Positions 34,767 through 42,912 of a stretch of 52,162 nucleotides of DNA are shown here, one piece after another. Position numbers and translations under genes: made by a program. The notes under the pieces were generated by a model, which was not told the DNA's origin, did not search any database, and worked only from the letters and a program-made list of their open reading frames with translations. Every line of letters starts with the position of its first letter. Position 1 is the first letter of the stretch. This DNA is from Anaerolineae bacterium (lineage in GTDB: Bacteria; Chloroflexota; Anaerolineae; Aggregatilineales; Phototrophicaceae): assembly GCA_022823165.1 (NCBI GenBank), contig JAJDXR010000066.1, positions 1 to 52,162 on the forward strand, read 5' to 3'.

Positions 34767-37019
34767 ATGCAGAACAACTCGCCCTTCGCCTCCCCTGATC
34801 TTGGATTTAGAGAAGCTATCAAAATCGCGCTTAAGCCGTCGCAGTTAATGCGGAGCGTATTTACCAGCGCCATAATTTGGCTGCTGGTCACGAGCGCCAT
34901 GCCCTCCTACGCCAAGTTGATATTCCACGGCCAGATGGCGGACTACTTCGCCGCCGGCTTGGGCATCACGCTGGTCAGCCAGATTATCATTCTGATTGTC
35001 ACCTCGCTGTTCAGTTCCGACCATGCGACGCTGGTGATTCCGCAGAGCCCGACAGCGGTCATCCAGGGCATGATCGCCAGCAGTCTAGTTGCCGCCGCCC
35101 CGGCCGATATGTCGCCCGAGGCGCTGTTTCCCCTGGTCTACTGGATAATCGCGCTCTCGTCGCTCCTCACCGGGGGGGTCATTTTCCTGCTGGGCATCAC
35201 GCGCGCCGCGGGGCTTGTGCGATATATCCCCTATCCCATTGTCGGCGGCTTCCTGGCGGGCTTGGGCTGGCTGATTTTCAACGCGGGATTCGCCGTTGCC
35301 GTTGATCTTAGATTGGCGGCGGACTCTCTACCTCTGCTGATGTCGACTGAGGTCTTCAGGCGCTGGCTGCCGGCGTTGGTATTTGCCCTTTGCGTACTTG
35401 CGCTGCAGGCGCGCTTCAAGTACGCGATGGTGATGCCAGTCTTCATCATTGTGGCTGTTGCGCTGTTTTACGCCTGGGCGCAGCTTGTGGTTGGGGATGT
35501 CGATGCTTTGGCGGAGTCCGGCTGGTTCCTGCCCATGGCGCCGGGTACGATCGACTGGCAGCCGCTGGACCTGGCTGCAATCGCCCGCATTGAACCCGCT
35601 ATGATTGAGGCGAGCGCCGGCGGCATCTTGACCTTGATTATCATTTGTACGCTTAACGTGTTTTTTAGAGCCAGCGCGCAGGAGCTGATCAGCGGCCGCG
35701 AGCTGGACCTGAACCGCGAGTCCGCGGTCAACGGCGCGGCCAACATGGCGTCTGGCTTGGTTGGCGGCATCGTTGGCTACCACGGTACCGTATCGTCCAC
35801 GCTGGTGGAAATGACGGGCGTCTACGGCCGCCTGGTGGGCCTCATCCTGGCGCTCATGTTCTGGCTGACGTTGATGTTCGGCAGCGCGCTGTTCTCGCTC
35901 ATGCCGCGTTTTTTGCCAGCTGGATTGCTGATGTATTTTGGCCTGCAGTTTATGAAAGACTGGCTGCTGGATAGCTGGTTCAAGTTGCCCAGGCAGGACT
36001 ATGTCATAGTCGTCGTCATCGCGCTGGCCACCTCGCTGTTTGGCCTTCTGCCCGGGATTGGCCTGGGAATGGTACTGGCTATGTCATTCTTCGTGCTGGA
36101 ATACAGCCGCATGGATGTCATCAAGCAGCAGTTGTCCGGCGGCGTTCATCGCAGCAATCTTGACCGCTCCTTCGCCGAAAACCGCTTCCTCCAGCGAGAG
36201 GGCAAGAAGATCCTGATCTTGCGCTTGCAAGGCTATCTGTTTTTTGGCACGGCCTACCGCTTCTACGAGCATGTCAAGCTGATCATCTCTGATGAAGCTG
36301 ACGAGCCGCTCAGGTATATCGCGCTCGATTTCAAGTCGGTTCGCGGCTTTGACGCCTCGACGGTCAGCGACTTTAAGAAGCTGAAGCAACTGAGCGACCG
36401 GCATGGAATAGAGCTGCTGTTTTCAAGTGTGCGGCCGCATTTGCAGCCGCTGCTGGTCGGCGGTGGAATCCTGGAGCTCGAATCCGGCGGGCCGCAGTTC
36501 TTTGACGATCTCGATCATGCGCTGGAATGGTGTGAGAATGCCTTGCTGGACGGCGCTGCCTTGTTCGGCGCAACAGTCGTAACGGTGGAACAGCAACTGG
36601 CGCAACACGCGCTGATCGACAACCGCGATGTCAGCGCCTTGTATCGATATCTGGAAAGAGTCGAGACCAGCGCGGGGGATGTGGTCGTCCGCCAAGGCGA
36701 CGAATCGGACGCGCTGTACTTCATCGAATCAGGGCGTGTTGATGTGCTGCTGCAGGGTGATGGGCCCGACGTCCTGCGCTTGCGCAGCATGACCGCGGGC
36801 GCCATCATAGGCGAAGTCGGCTTTTACCTCAAGAAAGCGCGCACAGCCTCTATTGTGGTGACCGAGGCCGGCGTCTTGCAGCGCCTAAGCCTGAAGGCGC
36901 TGCAAGCTATGAAAGCCACCGACCCGCACACAGCATCGGCTTTGCATATGTTTATCACCTGCGTCCTGTCGGAACGGCTGTCAAACAGCAATCGCGTGAT
37001 ACAAGAGCTGATTGACTGA
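34767..37019 (+). CDS. SulP-family anion transporter with STAS and cyclic-nucleotide-binding domains
   Basis: Encodes 750 residues. Residues ~1-430 form the SulP membrane domain with many helices (e.g. LVSQIIILIVTSLFSS, the VIPQSPTAVIQGMIASS block, YHGTVSSTLVEM). Residues ~470-600 are a STAS domain (ILRLQGYLFFGTAYRFYEHV, YIALDFKSVRGFDASTVSDFKKL). Residues ~625-740 are a cNMP-binding fold (GDVVVRQGDESDALYFIESGRVDVLLQ, GAIIGEVGFYLKKARTASIVV). The membrane domain moves sulfate, bicarbonate or dicarboxylates; the tail may gate it. The phosphate-binding motif reads KKARTAS where RTA is expected, so ligand binding is plausible. ATG 34767 is preceded by GAGG at 6 nt. Confidence 0.92.
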   Translation: MQNNSPFASPDLGFREAIKIALKPSQLMRSVFTSAIIWLLVTSAMPSYAKLIFHGQMADYFAAGLGITLVSQIIILIVTSLFSSDHATLVIPQSPTAVIQGMIASSLVAAAPADMSPEALFPLVYWIIALSSLLTGGVIFLLGITRAAGLVRYIPYPIVGGFLAGLGWLIFNAGFAVAVDLRLAADSLPLLMSTEVFRRWLPALVFALCVLALQARFKYAMVMPVFIIVAVALFYAWAQLVVGDVDALAESGWFLPMAPGTIDWQPLDLAAIARIEPAMIEASAGGILTLIIICTLNVFFRASAQELISGRELDLNRESAVNGAANMASGLVGGIVGYHGTVSSTLVEMTGVYGRLVGLILALMFWLTLMFGSALFSLMPRFLPAGLLMYFGLQFMKDWLLDSWFKLPRQDYVIVVVIALATSLFGLLPGIGLGMVLAMSFFVLEYSRMDVIKQQLSGGVHRSNLDRSFAENRFLQREGKKILILRLQGYLFFGTAYRFYEHVKLIISDEADEPLRYIALDFKSVRGFDASTVSDFKKLKQLSDRHGIELLFSSVRPHLQPLLVGGGILELESGGPQFFDDLDHALEWCENALLDGAALFGATVVTVEQQLAQHALIDNRDVSALYRYLERVETSAGDVVVRQGDESDALYFIESGRVDVLLQGDGPDVLRLRSMTAGAIIGEVGFYLKKARTASIVVTEAGVLQRLSLKALQAMKATDPHTASALHMFITCVLSERLSNSNRVIQELID

Positions 37020-37031
37020 GGCCGGCATGGC

Positions 37032-37211
37032 GCGCGACTGCGAATCGCCCGCTGTTGTAATCGTGAGTCTGCGGGCGACCCGCCGGGGCGCCCCTACCAC
37101 TCTCGCGTGAAGGGCTGTGTCTGCGCGACTGCGAATCGCCCGATTTTGTAATCGCGAGTTTGCGGGCGACCCGATGGGTCGCCCCTACGATTCTCGGCGT
37201 GAAGGGAATTG
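37032..37211. repeat. Tandem pair of family B elements (91-bp period)
   Basis: The 311-bp gap 37020-37330 is filled by two direct copies starting at 37032 and 37123. Each has GCGCGACTGCGAATCGCCCG, a TTGTAATCG linker, a GGGCGACCC…GGGTCGCCCCTA palindrome and a GCGTGAAGGG tail. The first copy has a mutated second palindrome (CCGGGGCGCCCC). Orientation is the same in both. Confidence 0.8.
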
Positions 37212-37330
37212 TTTCAAGATGCGCGAACAAATAGTCGCGCAGTATCAGAACAAATATGCTATCTTGCCGATAATGTCAGTTGTTGACGGCTGGCTAAAGT
37301 CCCGCGGAAAGTTTGTGAGATGGGAAAGCA

Positions 37331-37729
37331 GTGGATTTCAACGAATTTCCTGAAGAGGTCAAGCTCCCGATCATGGCGGCTGTCGGCGGCAGCGTTGTGG
37401 CCGCCTTCAACCATTTCTCGGCGATCTTCAAGCGCAAGTCGCGCTGGGCGGATATCCGCGTGGACAAGATTGAAGCCGAGCACCAGCTGGATGTCGGGCA
37501 GGCCGAGTTGATTCATCGCATCGTCGATCAGCATTTGCTGCAGGAGAACAGCGCCTTCCGCATGATGGAAGAAGAGGTCCGGGAAAACAAGCAGACTATC
37601 GGCGAACTACAAAACGAACGCATGGCCTTGAAGGCGGAGATAGCTGCCTTGCATACCGAGAATCGGGCGCTCAAGGCGCGCATCGCCGAATTGGAACGGT
37701 TGAATCATAAGGAGAAACCCTATGGATAA
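37331..37729 (+). CDS. Coiled-coil protein, first gene of a lysis-like cassette
   Basis: Encodes 132 residues from a GTG start preceded by GGGAAA. A short hydrophobic patch (LPIMAAVGGSVVAAFNHF) near the N-terminus is followed by a long heptad-rich coiled coil (EVRENKQTIGELQNERMALKAEIAALHTENRALKARIAELERL). No family is recognised. The gene overlaps the next by 8 nt, so the products are probably made together. The shape, an N-terminal hydrophobic segment plus coiled coil, resembles phage spanin or XhlA-type accessory proteins, but that is only a resemblance. Confidence 0.7.
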   Translation: MDFNEFPEEVKLPIMAAVGGSVVAAFNHFSAIFKRKSRWADIRVDKIEAEHQLDVGQAELIHRIVDQHLLQENSAFRMMEEEVRENKQTIGELQNERMALKAEIAALHTENRALKARIAELERLNHKEKPYG

Positions 37730-37973
37730 ATCACAGGCGGCGCCGCGCCGGCTGCTGGGTTCGCGGCGCTTCTGGTCATCGGTCATCAGCGTCATCACGC
37801 TGATCATCGCAGCTGCCTGGCCGGAACTGGAAGAGCACCTGGACGTGCTGGCGCCGACGATTACGACCATCTGCGTGACGCTGGTGGGCGGTTATGTCAT
37901 TGAGGATCGTGAGCTGGCAAAGCAGGCCGGCGTCAATGAGAACGGCGGCGGCCATGACACAAATACTGACTGA
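37722..37973 (+). CDS. Holin-like small membrane protein
   Basis: Encodes 83 residues with two hydrophobic helices (FWSSVISVITLIIAAAW and VLAPTITTICVTLVGGYVI) and a charged, Asn/Gly-rich C-terminus. The size, two-helix layout and basic N-terminus (KSQAAPRRLLGSRRF) are those of small phage-type holins. It overlaps the coiled-coil gene by 8 nt and the M23 peptidase gene by 20 nt. In phages such a set forms pores that release an endolysin. Whether it lyses cells here is not shown. Confidence 0.68.
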   Translation: MDKSQAAPRRLLGSRRFWSSVISVITLIIAAAWPELEEHLDVLAPTITTICVTLVGGYVIEDRELAKQAGVNENGGGHDTNTD

Positions 37974-39108
37974 GCCGGAAGGGGTCAAGTTGGCGCTCAG
38001 CCATATTGACGAGGCTAAAGAAGGGATCCGCTTGGCGAGCGAGATCTTGAGCGCGCTTTTGAAAGCCGAGGCCAGGCCGGAAGCGTTGCCCGCGGGCATC
38101 GGCACCGGGCGTCAGCTGGACATTGGCGAGCCGCCGACCGATATATTGCATTTAGCGCAGGCGATTATCAACAGCATTCTGCCGGAGCAATTGACGCATA
38201 GGGCGCGTGAGCGCGGCGCTACAGAGCGAGATTGGCTGTATCGCGTTCAGCGCCTGTCGATTGCCCCCAGAGGCATTGCGGAGCCGGTGGCGACGCTGGC
38301 TGTCATGCTGGCGGCGGTCAAGTTCGGCCTGCGTCATCAGTTGCTGCTGCAAACCGAGAGGCGGCTGGGCCTGCCGCACAAAACCCCGATCCCGCAACTC
38401 GATATCTTCCTGGAAACTTTCTTGTCCGAAATGCTGGAAGCCGACCGGGCTGACGTTCGTTTTAATGACTGGCTGAAGCGGCTGGTCAGCGGGCATTATC
38501 CGGGCTTCGGCAAGAGCAAAGTCCTCGACCTGCCGAATGGCGATTACATCCTGATACCGAACGAGATTGAGCCGATACGCGATCCATCTGTCGCGCCAAT
38601 CACGGCAACAGCGCTCACGTCGCCAGTCGACCCGGGATCTGCTGTGGTCATTCCGCTCGGCAGCGGCTGGCGGATCACGCTTGGATACGCCGAAATCCTC
38701 TACGATGACAGCTATCCGGCCTTCCACGGGAAACACCATAGCGGCATCGATATCTATCGCTGGAATGGGCATAAGGCGCCGGTTTACGCCATGCACTCGG
38801 GCCTGGTGGTCGACTCGGTTTATTTGCCCAAGGGCTTTGGCAACACTGTCACCATCGAGCACAACGATGGCGCCTGTTTGCGTTATACCCACCTGGACAA
38901 AAAGCTGGTCAAGAAGGGGGATCGCGTTGTTCGCGGCCAGCAGATCGGGACGGTTGGCAAAGGCGCGAAGGATATCTACGCGGCGCATCTGCACCTGGAT
39001 ATGCCGCGCTCAAGAATGGTCGTCCGCGCCGGAACTTATTACGACACGGTGGCTGAGGTTGCCGAGCGTTTCATCGATCCGCTGAGCCGGATTCCGGCAG
39101 GTGTTTGA
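37954..39108 (+). CDS. M23 (LytM-type) zinc endopeptidase
   Basis: Encodes 384 residues. The C-terminal ~150 residues carry the M23 motifs HSGID (His262, Asp266) and HLHLDM (His345, His347), with VYAMHSGLVVDSVYLPKGFGNTVTIEH and YTHLDKKLVKKGDRVVRGQQIGTVG between them. All four zinc/catalytic positions are intact, so it should cleave peptidoglycan cross-bridges. The N-terminal ~200 residues are not recognised and there is no signal peptide; export would need the adjacent holin-like protein. The start ATG 37954 lies inside the preceding gene, and the stop is 148 bp before the CRISPR array. Confidence 0.85.
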   Translation: MTQILTEPEGVKLALSHIDEAKEGIRLASEILSALLKAEARPEALPAGIGTGRQLDIGEPPTDILHLAQAIINSILPEQLTHRARERGATERDWLYRVQRLSIAPRGIAEPVATLAVMLAAVKFGLRHQLLLQTERRLGLPHKTPIPQLDIFLETFLSEMLEADRADVRFNDWLKRLVSGHYPGFGKSKVLDLPNGDYILIPNEIEPIRDPSVAPITATALTSPVDPGSAVVIPLGSGWRITLGYAEILYDDSYPAFHGKHHSGIDIYRWNGHKAPVYAMHSGLVVDSVYLPKGFGNTVTIEHNDGACLRYTHLDKKLVKKGDRVVRGQQIGTVGKGAKDIYAAHLHLDMPRSRMVVRAGTYYDTVAEVAERFIDPLSRIPAGV

Positions 39109-39256
39109 ACTCGAGGTAAGTTCGGCGCGAACGATAGCTGGATACCAGGGGGCTGCGCCGGCCGGCATGAGGGGGAGATTAATGAGCTACGAGAAGCCGT
39201 GGTCGGCGGCGGCCTGTGGGGTATCGCAGGTCTGATTCTCATTGAATCGCAAGATT

Positions 39257-42200
39257 CGGTTCACTCCCACGCCTGTGGGGAAAACTTCTTGATTCAATTC
39301 CGCCTCAGCGCCATCCAGCGGTTCACCCCACGCCTGTGGGGAAAACCTGGAGCGGCGTAACGGGCGCGACAGGCTATATCGGTTCACCCCCACGCCTGTG
39401 GGGAAAACCGGTATGACGGACCCAATGCGGCCAGTGCTCTCGGTTCACCCCCACGCCTGTGGGGAAAACGATGCACACCTGTCATTGCCGTTGGGCTATG
39501 GCGGTTCACCCCCACGCCTGTGGGGAAAACGAAGACGACCAGCTGCTATCGCCACCGGGTGAACGGTTCACCCCCACGCCTGTGGGGAAAACGCCGAAAA
39601 TTGCCTCAAATTGACCCTGTATATTCGGTTCACCCCCACGCCTGTGAGGAAAACGCAATAGACGAAAGGCAATGCTATGAGCGATTACGGTTCACCCCCA
39701 CGCCTGTGGGGAAAACGTCGAGCTACTGGATCGGGCTATGGAGCGCGGCGGTTCACCCCCACGCCTGTGGGGAAAACGCATGGTGTAAGAGCCGTTGCTG
39801 GCAAATCGCGCGGTTCACCCCCACGCCTGTGGGGAAAACAATCGAGCGCGGCGGCTCGGATCGGAGTATGACCGGTTCACCCCCACGCCTGTGGGGAAAA
39901 CGCTGCTTCGACTACCAAATCCGTCCGCGAATGGCGGTTCACCCCCACGCCTGTGGGGAAAACGGCTGATAGGCTCGCGTTTCAGTTTGACATACGGTTC
40001 ACCCCCACGCCTGTGGGGAAAACGCTGGTACCCGATATGCCTATGTGCAGGCCGGCGGTTCACCCCCACGCCTGTGGGGAAAACGCAGCCAGGCGGTGTC
40101 GCCAGATTGTTTGTACCCGGTTCACCCCCACGCCTGTGGGGAAAACGCAGCCAGGCGGTGTCGCCAGATTGTTTGTACCCGGTTCACCCCCACGCCTGTG
40201 GGGAAAACGAACATTCGTGCTAAACCGCGCTTGCCCTATCCGGTTCACCCCCACGCCTGTGGGGAAAACCCGATCCACCGATCTACCGATCTACCGATCT
40301 ACCGATCAGCGGTTCACCCCCACGCCTGTGGGGAAAACAGCGCGGCGCTCGGCGTCGCGTTTCGCTTCCGCGGTTCACCCCCACGCCTGTGGGGAAAACG
40401 GCGTCGCGTTTGGCCTGGGCTTCCGCCTGCGCCGGTTCACCCCCACGCCTGTGGGGAAAACACAATCTTGGAAAATCCCTTGACGCTACTACTACGGTTC
40501 ACCCCCACGCCTGTGGGGAAAACTGTTGCGCGAGCGGACGCGGGCAGTTGGATCGCGGTTCACCCCCACGCCTGTGGGGAAAACTCGTGGTGTTCGCTAT
40601 CCATATCCTGCAAGTGCGGTTCACCCCCACGCCTGTGGGGAAAACGCTGAACCATTAGCTTCCGCCCTGCGCGCACGTCGGTTCACCCCCACGCCTGTGG
40701 GGAAAACATTCGCTATATTCGCCATTTCTGCAACACTCTGCGGTTCACCCCCACGCCTGTGGGGAAAACTCAACAGAAACGCGTCGCCGTCGCGCAGCAC
40801 GGCGGTTCACCCCCACGCCTGTGGGGAAAACCCGTGAACCCCATTTTGCAAACTCGTCAGGCGCGGTTCACCCCCACGCCTGTGGGGAAAACTACAAAGG
40901 GAATGCATCCAAACGAACGGTCACCGGTTCACCCCCACGCCTGTGGGGAAAACGCCCCGCCACCACGACACGGTTCATAGAAAGTCGGTTCACCCCCACG
41001 CCTGTGGGGAAAACGGCGGGAGTCGAACCCGCCCTACACCTTGCCGCGGTTCACCCCCACGCCTGTGGGGAAAACATTCGTAATATCAAGCGTCATTTAT
41101 GATCACCTCGGTTCACCCCCACGCCTGTGGGGAAAACTTCCCAGTAGTCATGCATGAGGTCTTCCAGCCCGGTTCACCCCCACGCCTGTGGGGAAAACCA
41201 GCGCCGCCTCCAGCGCCTTGAAAGCCTGCGCGGTTCACCCCCACGCCTGTGGGGAAAACATGCCGCGCCGATAAAAAGCCGCTGTCACGTTCGGTTCACC
41301 CCCACGCCTGTGGGGAAAACGCGCACGGCGTACATGGTAGCCGTCTACAATGCGGTTCACCCCCACGCCTGTGGGGAAAACATCATCCCCGTATTTCGTC
41401 TGAGCAACGCGTATCGGTTCACCCCCACGCCTGTGGGGAAAACGTCTAACAGCGCCCGCTCCGCCGCGTCCAGCCGCGGTTCACCCCCACGCCTGTGGGG
41501 AAAACGTCTCCGCCGTTCGGGACAGATTCGTATATGACCGGTTCACCCCCACGCCTGTGGGGAAAACTTTTGATACGGTCGGAGTTTCATCGCCCTACCC
41601 CGGTTCACCCCCACGCCTGTGGGGAAAACTGCCCCAGTCCACGCCTACGCGCAATTCGCCGCTTTCGGTTCACCCCCACGCCTGTGGGGAAAACGTTGAC
41701 GCCTACAATGCAGCCGCCGCCGCGAACGGTTCACCCCCACGCCTGTGGGGAAAACGAAAGCCAAGGCTTTTTTATACGCCCCAGCCGGCGGTTCACCCCC
41801 ACGCCTGTGGGGAAAACTCAACAGTCATGAAAGAAGACAACGCGCGTAACGGTTCACCCCCACGCCTGTGGGGAAAACGCTGTCCTATGATATGAAATAT
41901 CGCTACGACCCCGGTTCACCCCCACGCCTGTGGGGAAAACCTCCATCGGAATTCAGAAAATCGCCTAGACAGGCGGTTCACCCCCACGCCTGTGGGGAAA
42001 ACACGAAGTGGGGCCAGCGGCTGCTGGTCTCAGCTGGTTCACCCCCACGCCTGTGGGGAAAACTTCAGCAGCGCCGCCCGCTCCAGATCGTGGTCCGGTT
42101 CACCCCCACGCCTGTGGGGAAAACTCCTCACGGGTAATCACACCGTTGACACCATTTCGGTTCACCCCCACGCCTGTGGGGAAAACTGGCATCAAGAACG

Positions 42201-42557
42201 CCGTCGGCATATTCGGCGCGGTTCACCCCCACGCCTGTGGGGAAAACTAGAGCTCAACGCAGATGCTAATGTAATACTGGCGGTTCACCCCCACGCCTGT
42301 GGGGAAAACGTGCCGCGCCAGCCATTTGCCGACCGCCGACGGCGGTTCACCCCCACGCCTGTGGGGAAAACGCCTGCCCGGTGCATGGCGGCAAGAATAA
42401 GAATCGGTTCACCCCCACGCCTGTGGGGAAAACGCATATGCTGGTGGCGTCCACGATGTCGTCGCGCGGTTCACCCCCACGCCTGTGGGGAAAACTCGCC
42501 ATTTTGAGCTCACGCTCGCGGTCTTCACCGGTTCACCCCCACGCCTGTGGGGAAAAC
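39257..42557 (-). CRISPR. Type I-E CRISPR array, 54 repeats and 53 spacers
   Basis: The 29-nt repeat, read on the minus strand, begins GTTTTCCCCACAGGC and ends GTGGGGGTGAACCG, the type I-E form, with a 6-bp CCCCAC/GTGGGG hairpin and AGGC loop for Cas6e. Spacers are mostly 32-33 nt (one 31, one 36 at 41630-41665, one 40 at 40270-40309). The array reads in the cas direction, so the leader-proximal end is 42557. Sequence decay fits this: the distal repeats differ (39257 has T for C, 39319 lacks one C, 39626 has an A for G), while those near 42557 are perfect. Repeat 42035 starts with T in place of C. A spacer is exactly duplicated at 40085-40117 and 40147-40179. Confidence 0.98.
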
Positions 42558-42609
42558 CCTTCCGTAATAATTGTAATTCTCCGCGACGCTTCGCGTACTT
42601 TAGCTTGGC
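42558..42609 (-). promoter_or_regulatory. Short CRISPR leader between cas2 and the array
   Basis: Only 52 bp separate the first repeat from the cas2 stop. The segment is AT-richer than neighbours (CCGTAATAATTGTAATTC on the plus strand) and carries a 5-bp hairpin CGCGA-CGCT-TCGCG. Type I-E leaders usually exceed 60 bp, so signals for array transcription or integration may extend into cas2, or crRNA may be made from the cas transcript (inference). Confidence 0.55.
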
Positions 42610-42912
42610 TTAAGTCGTCTCGCTTTCGACGCCGTCCGCCAAGGACCGTCTGACCAGGCGCAGACCATCCATATCGGCTATCTCTCGCCGAGTATTCCCA
42701 TACACCCGCACGGAAAAGCGCTGTTCGTTATTGGTCGTCCACATCTGGATAAGCCCGCCCTCGCGGCAAGCAGCGCAAGCTCGCTCCCACAGGCGATCCC
42801 GCACCATCGCCGTCAGATGACCTAGGAACACCCCAGGATGCGGTTCAATGAGCCAGCGCGAGAGCTCGCCGCGCAAGCTGACCGGAACACTCTCCATAAT
42901 CATCACGACCAT
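42610..42912 (-). CDS. cas2: CRISPR-associated endonuclease Cas2, type I-E
   Basis: Encodes 100 residues starting [43 protein letters not shown], matching the Cas2e form (ENVPxxLRGxLxxWLxExxxGVYVGxxSxxxRxxxW). A C-terminal block includes [35 protein letters not shown]. Cas2 bridges two Cas1 dimers in the spacer integrase. The start ATG 42912 lies 10 nt inside the cas1 stop end, so translation is coupled. Last gene of the cas operon. Confidence 0.96.
   Translation of the reverse strand: MVVMIMESVPVSLRGELSRWLIEPHPGVFLGHLTAMVRDRLWERACAACREGGLIQMWTTNNEQRFSVRVYGNTRREIADMDGLRLVRRSLADGVESETT

Noticed and set aside
37331..39108. An intact prophage around the lysis-like genes.
   Set aside because: No integrase, capsid, portal, terminase or tail gene is present on either side.
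41015..41046. A tRNA gene suggested by GTTCGACTCCCGC.
   Set aside because: Only the T-arm is present, and it lies exactly within a spacer between two repeats.
42558..42609. The CGCGA-CGCT-TCGCG hairpin as a Rho-independent terminator of the cas operon.
   Set aside because: The stem is 5 bp and no T-run follows on the minus strand.
39520..42650. Long open frames across the CRISPR array with repeating motifs such as VHPHACGEN, GSPPRLWGK and FTPTPVGKT.
   Set aside because: They are translations of the repeat in three frames. They have no ribosome sites and are interrupted by spacer-length changes.
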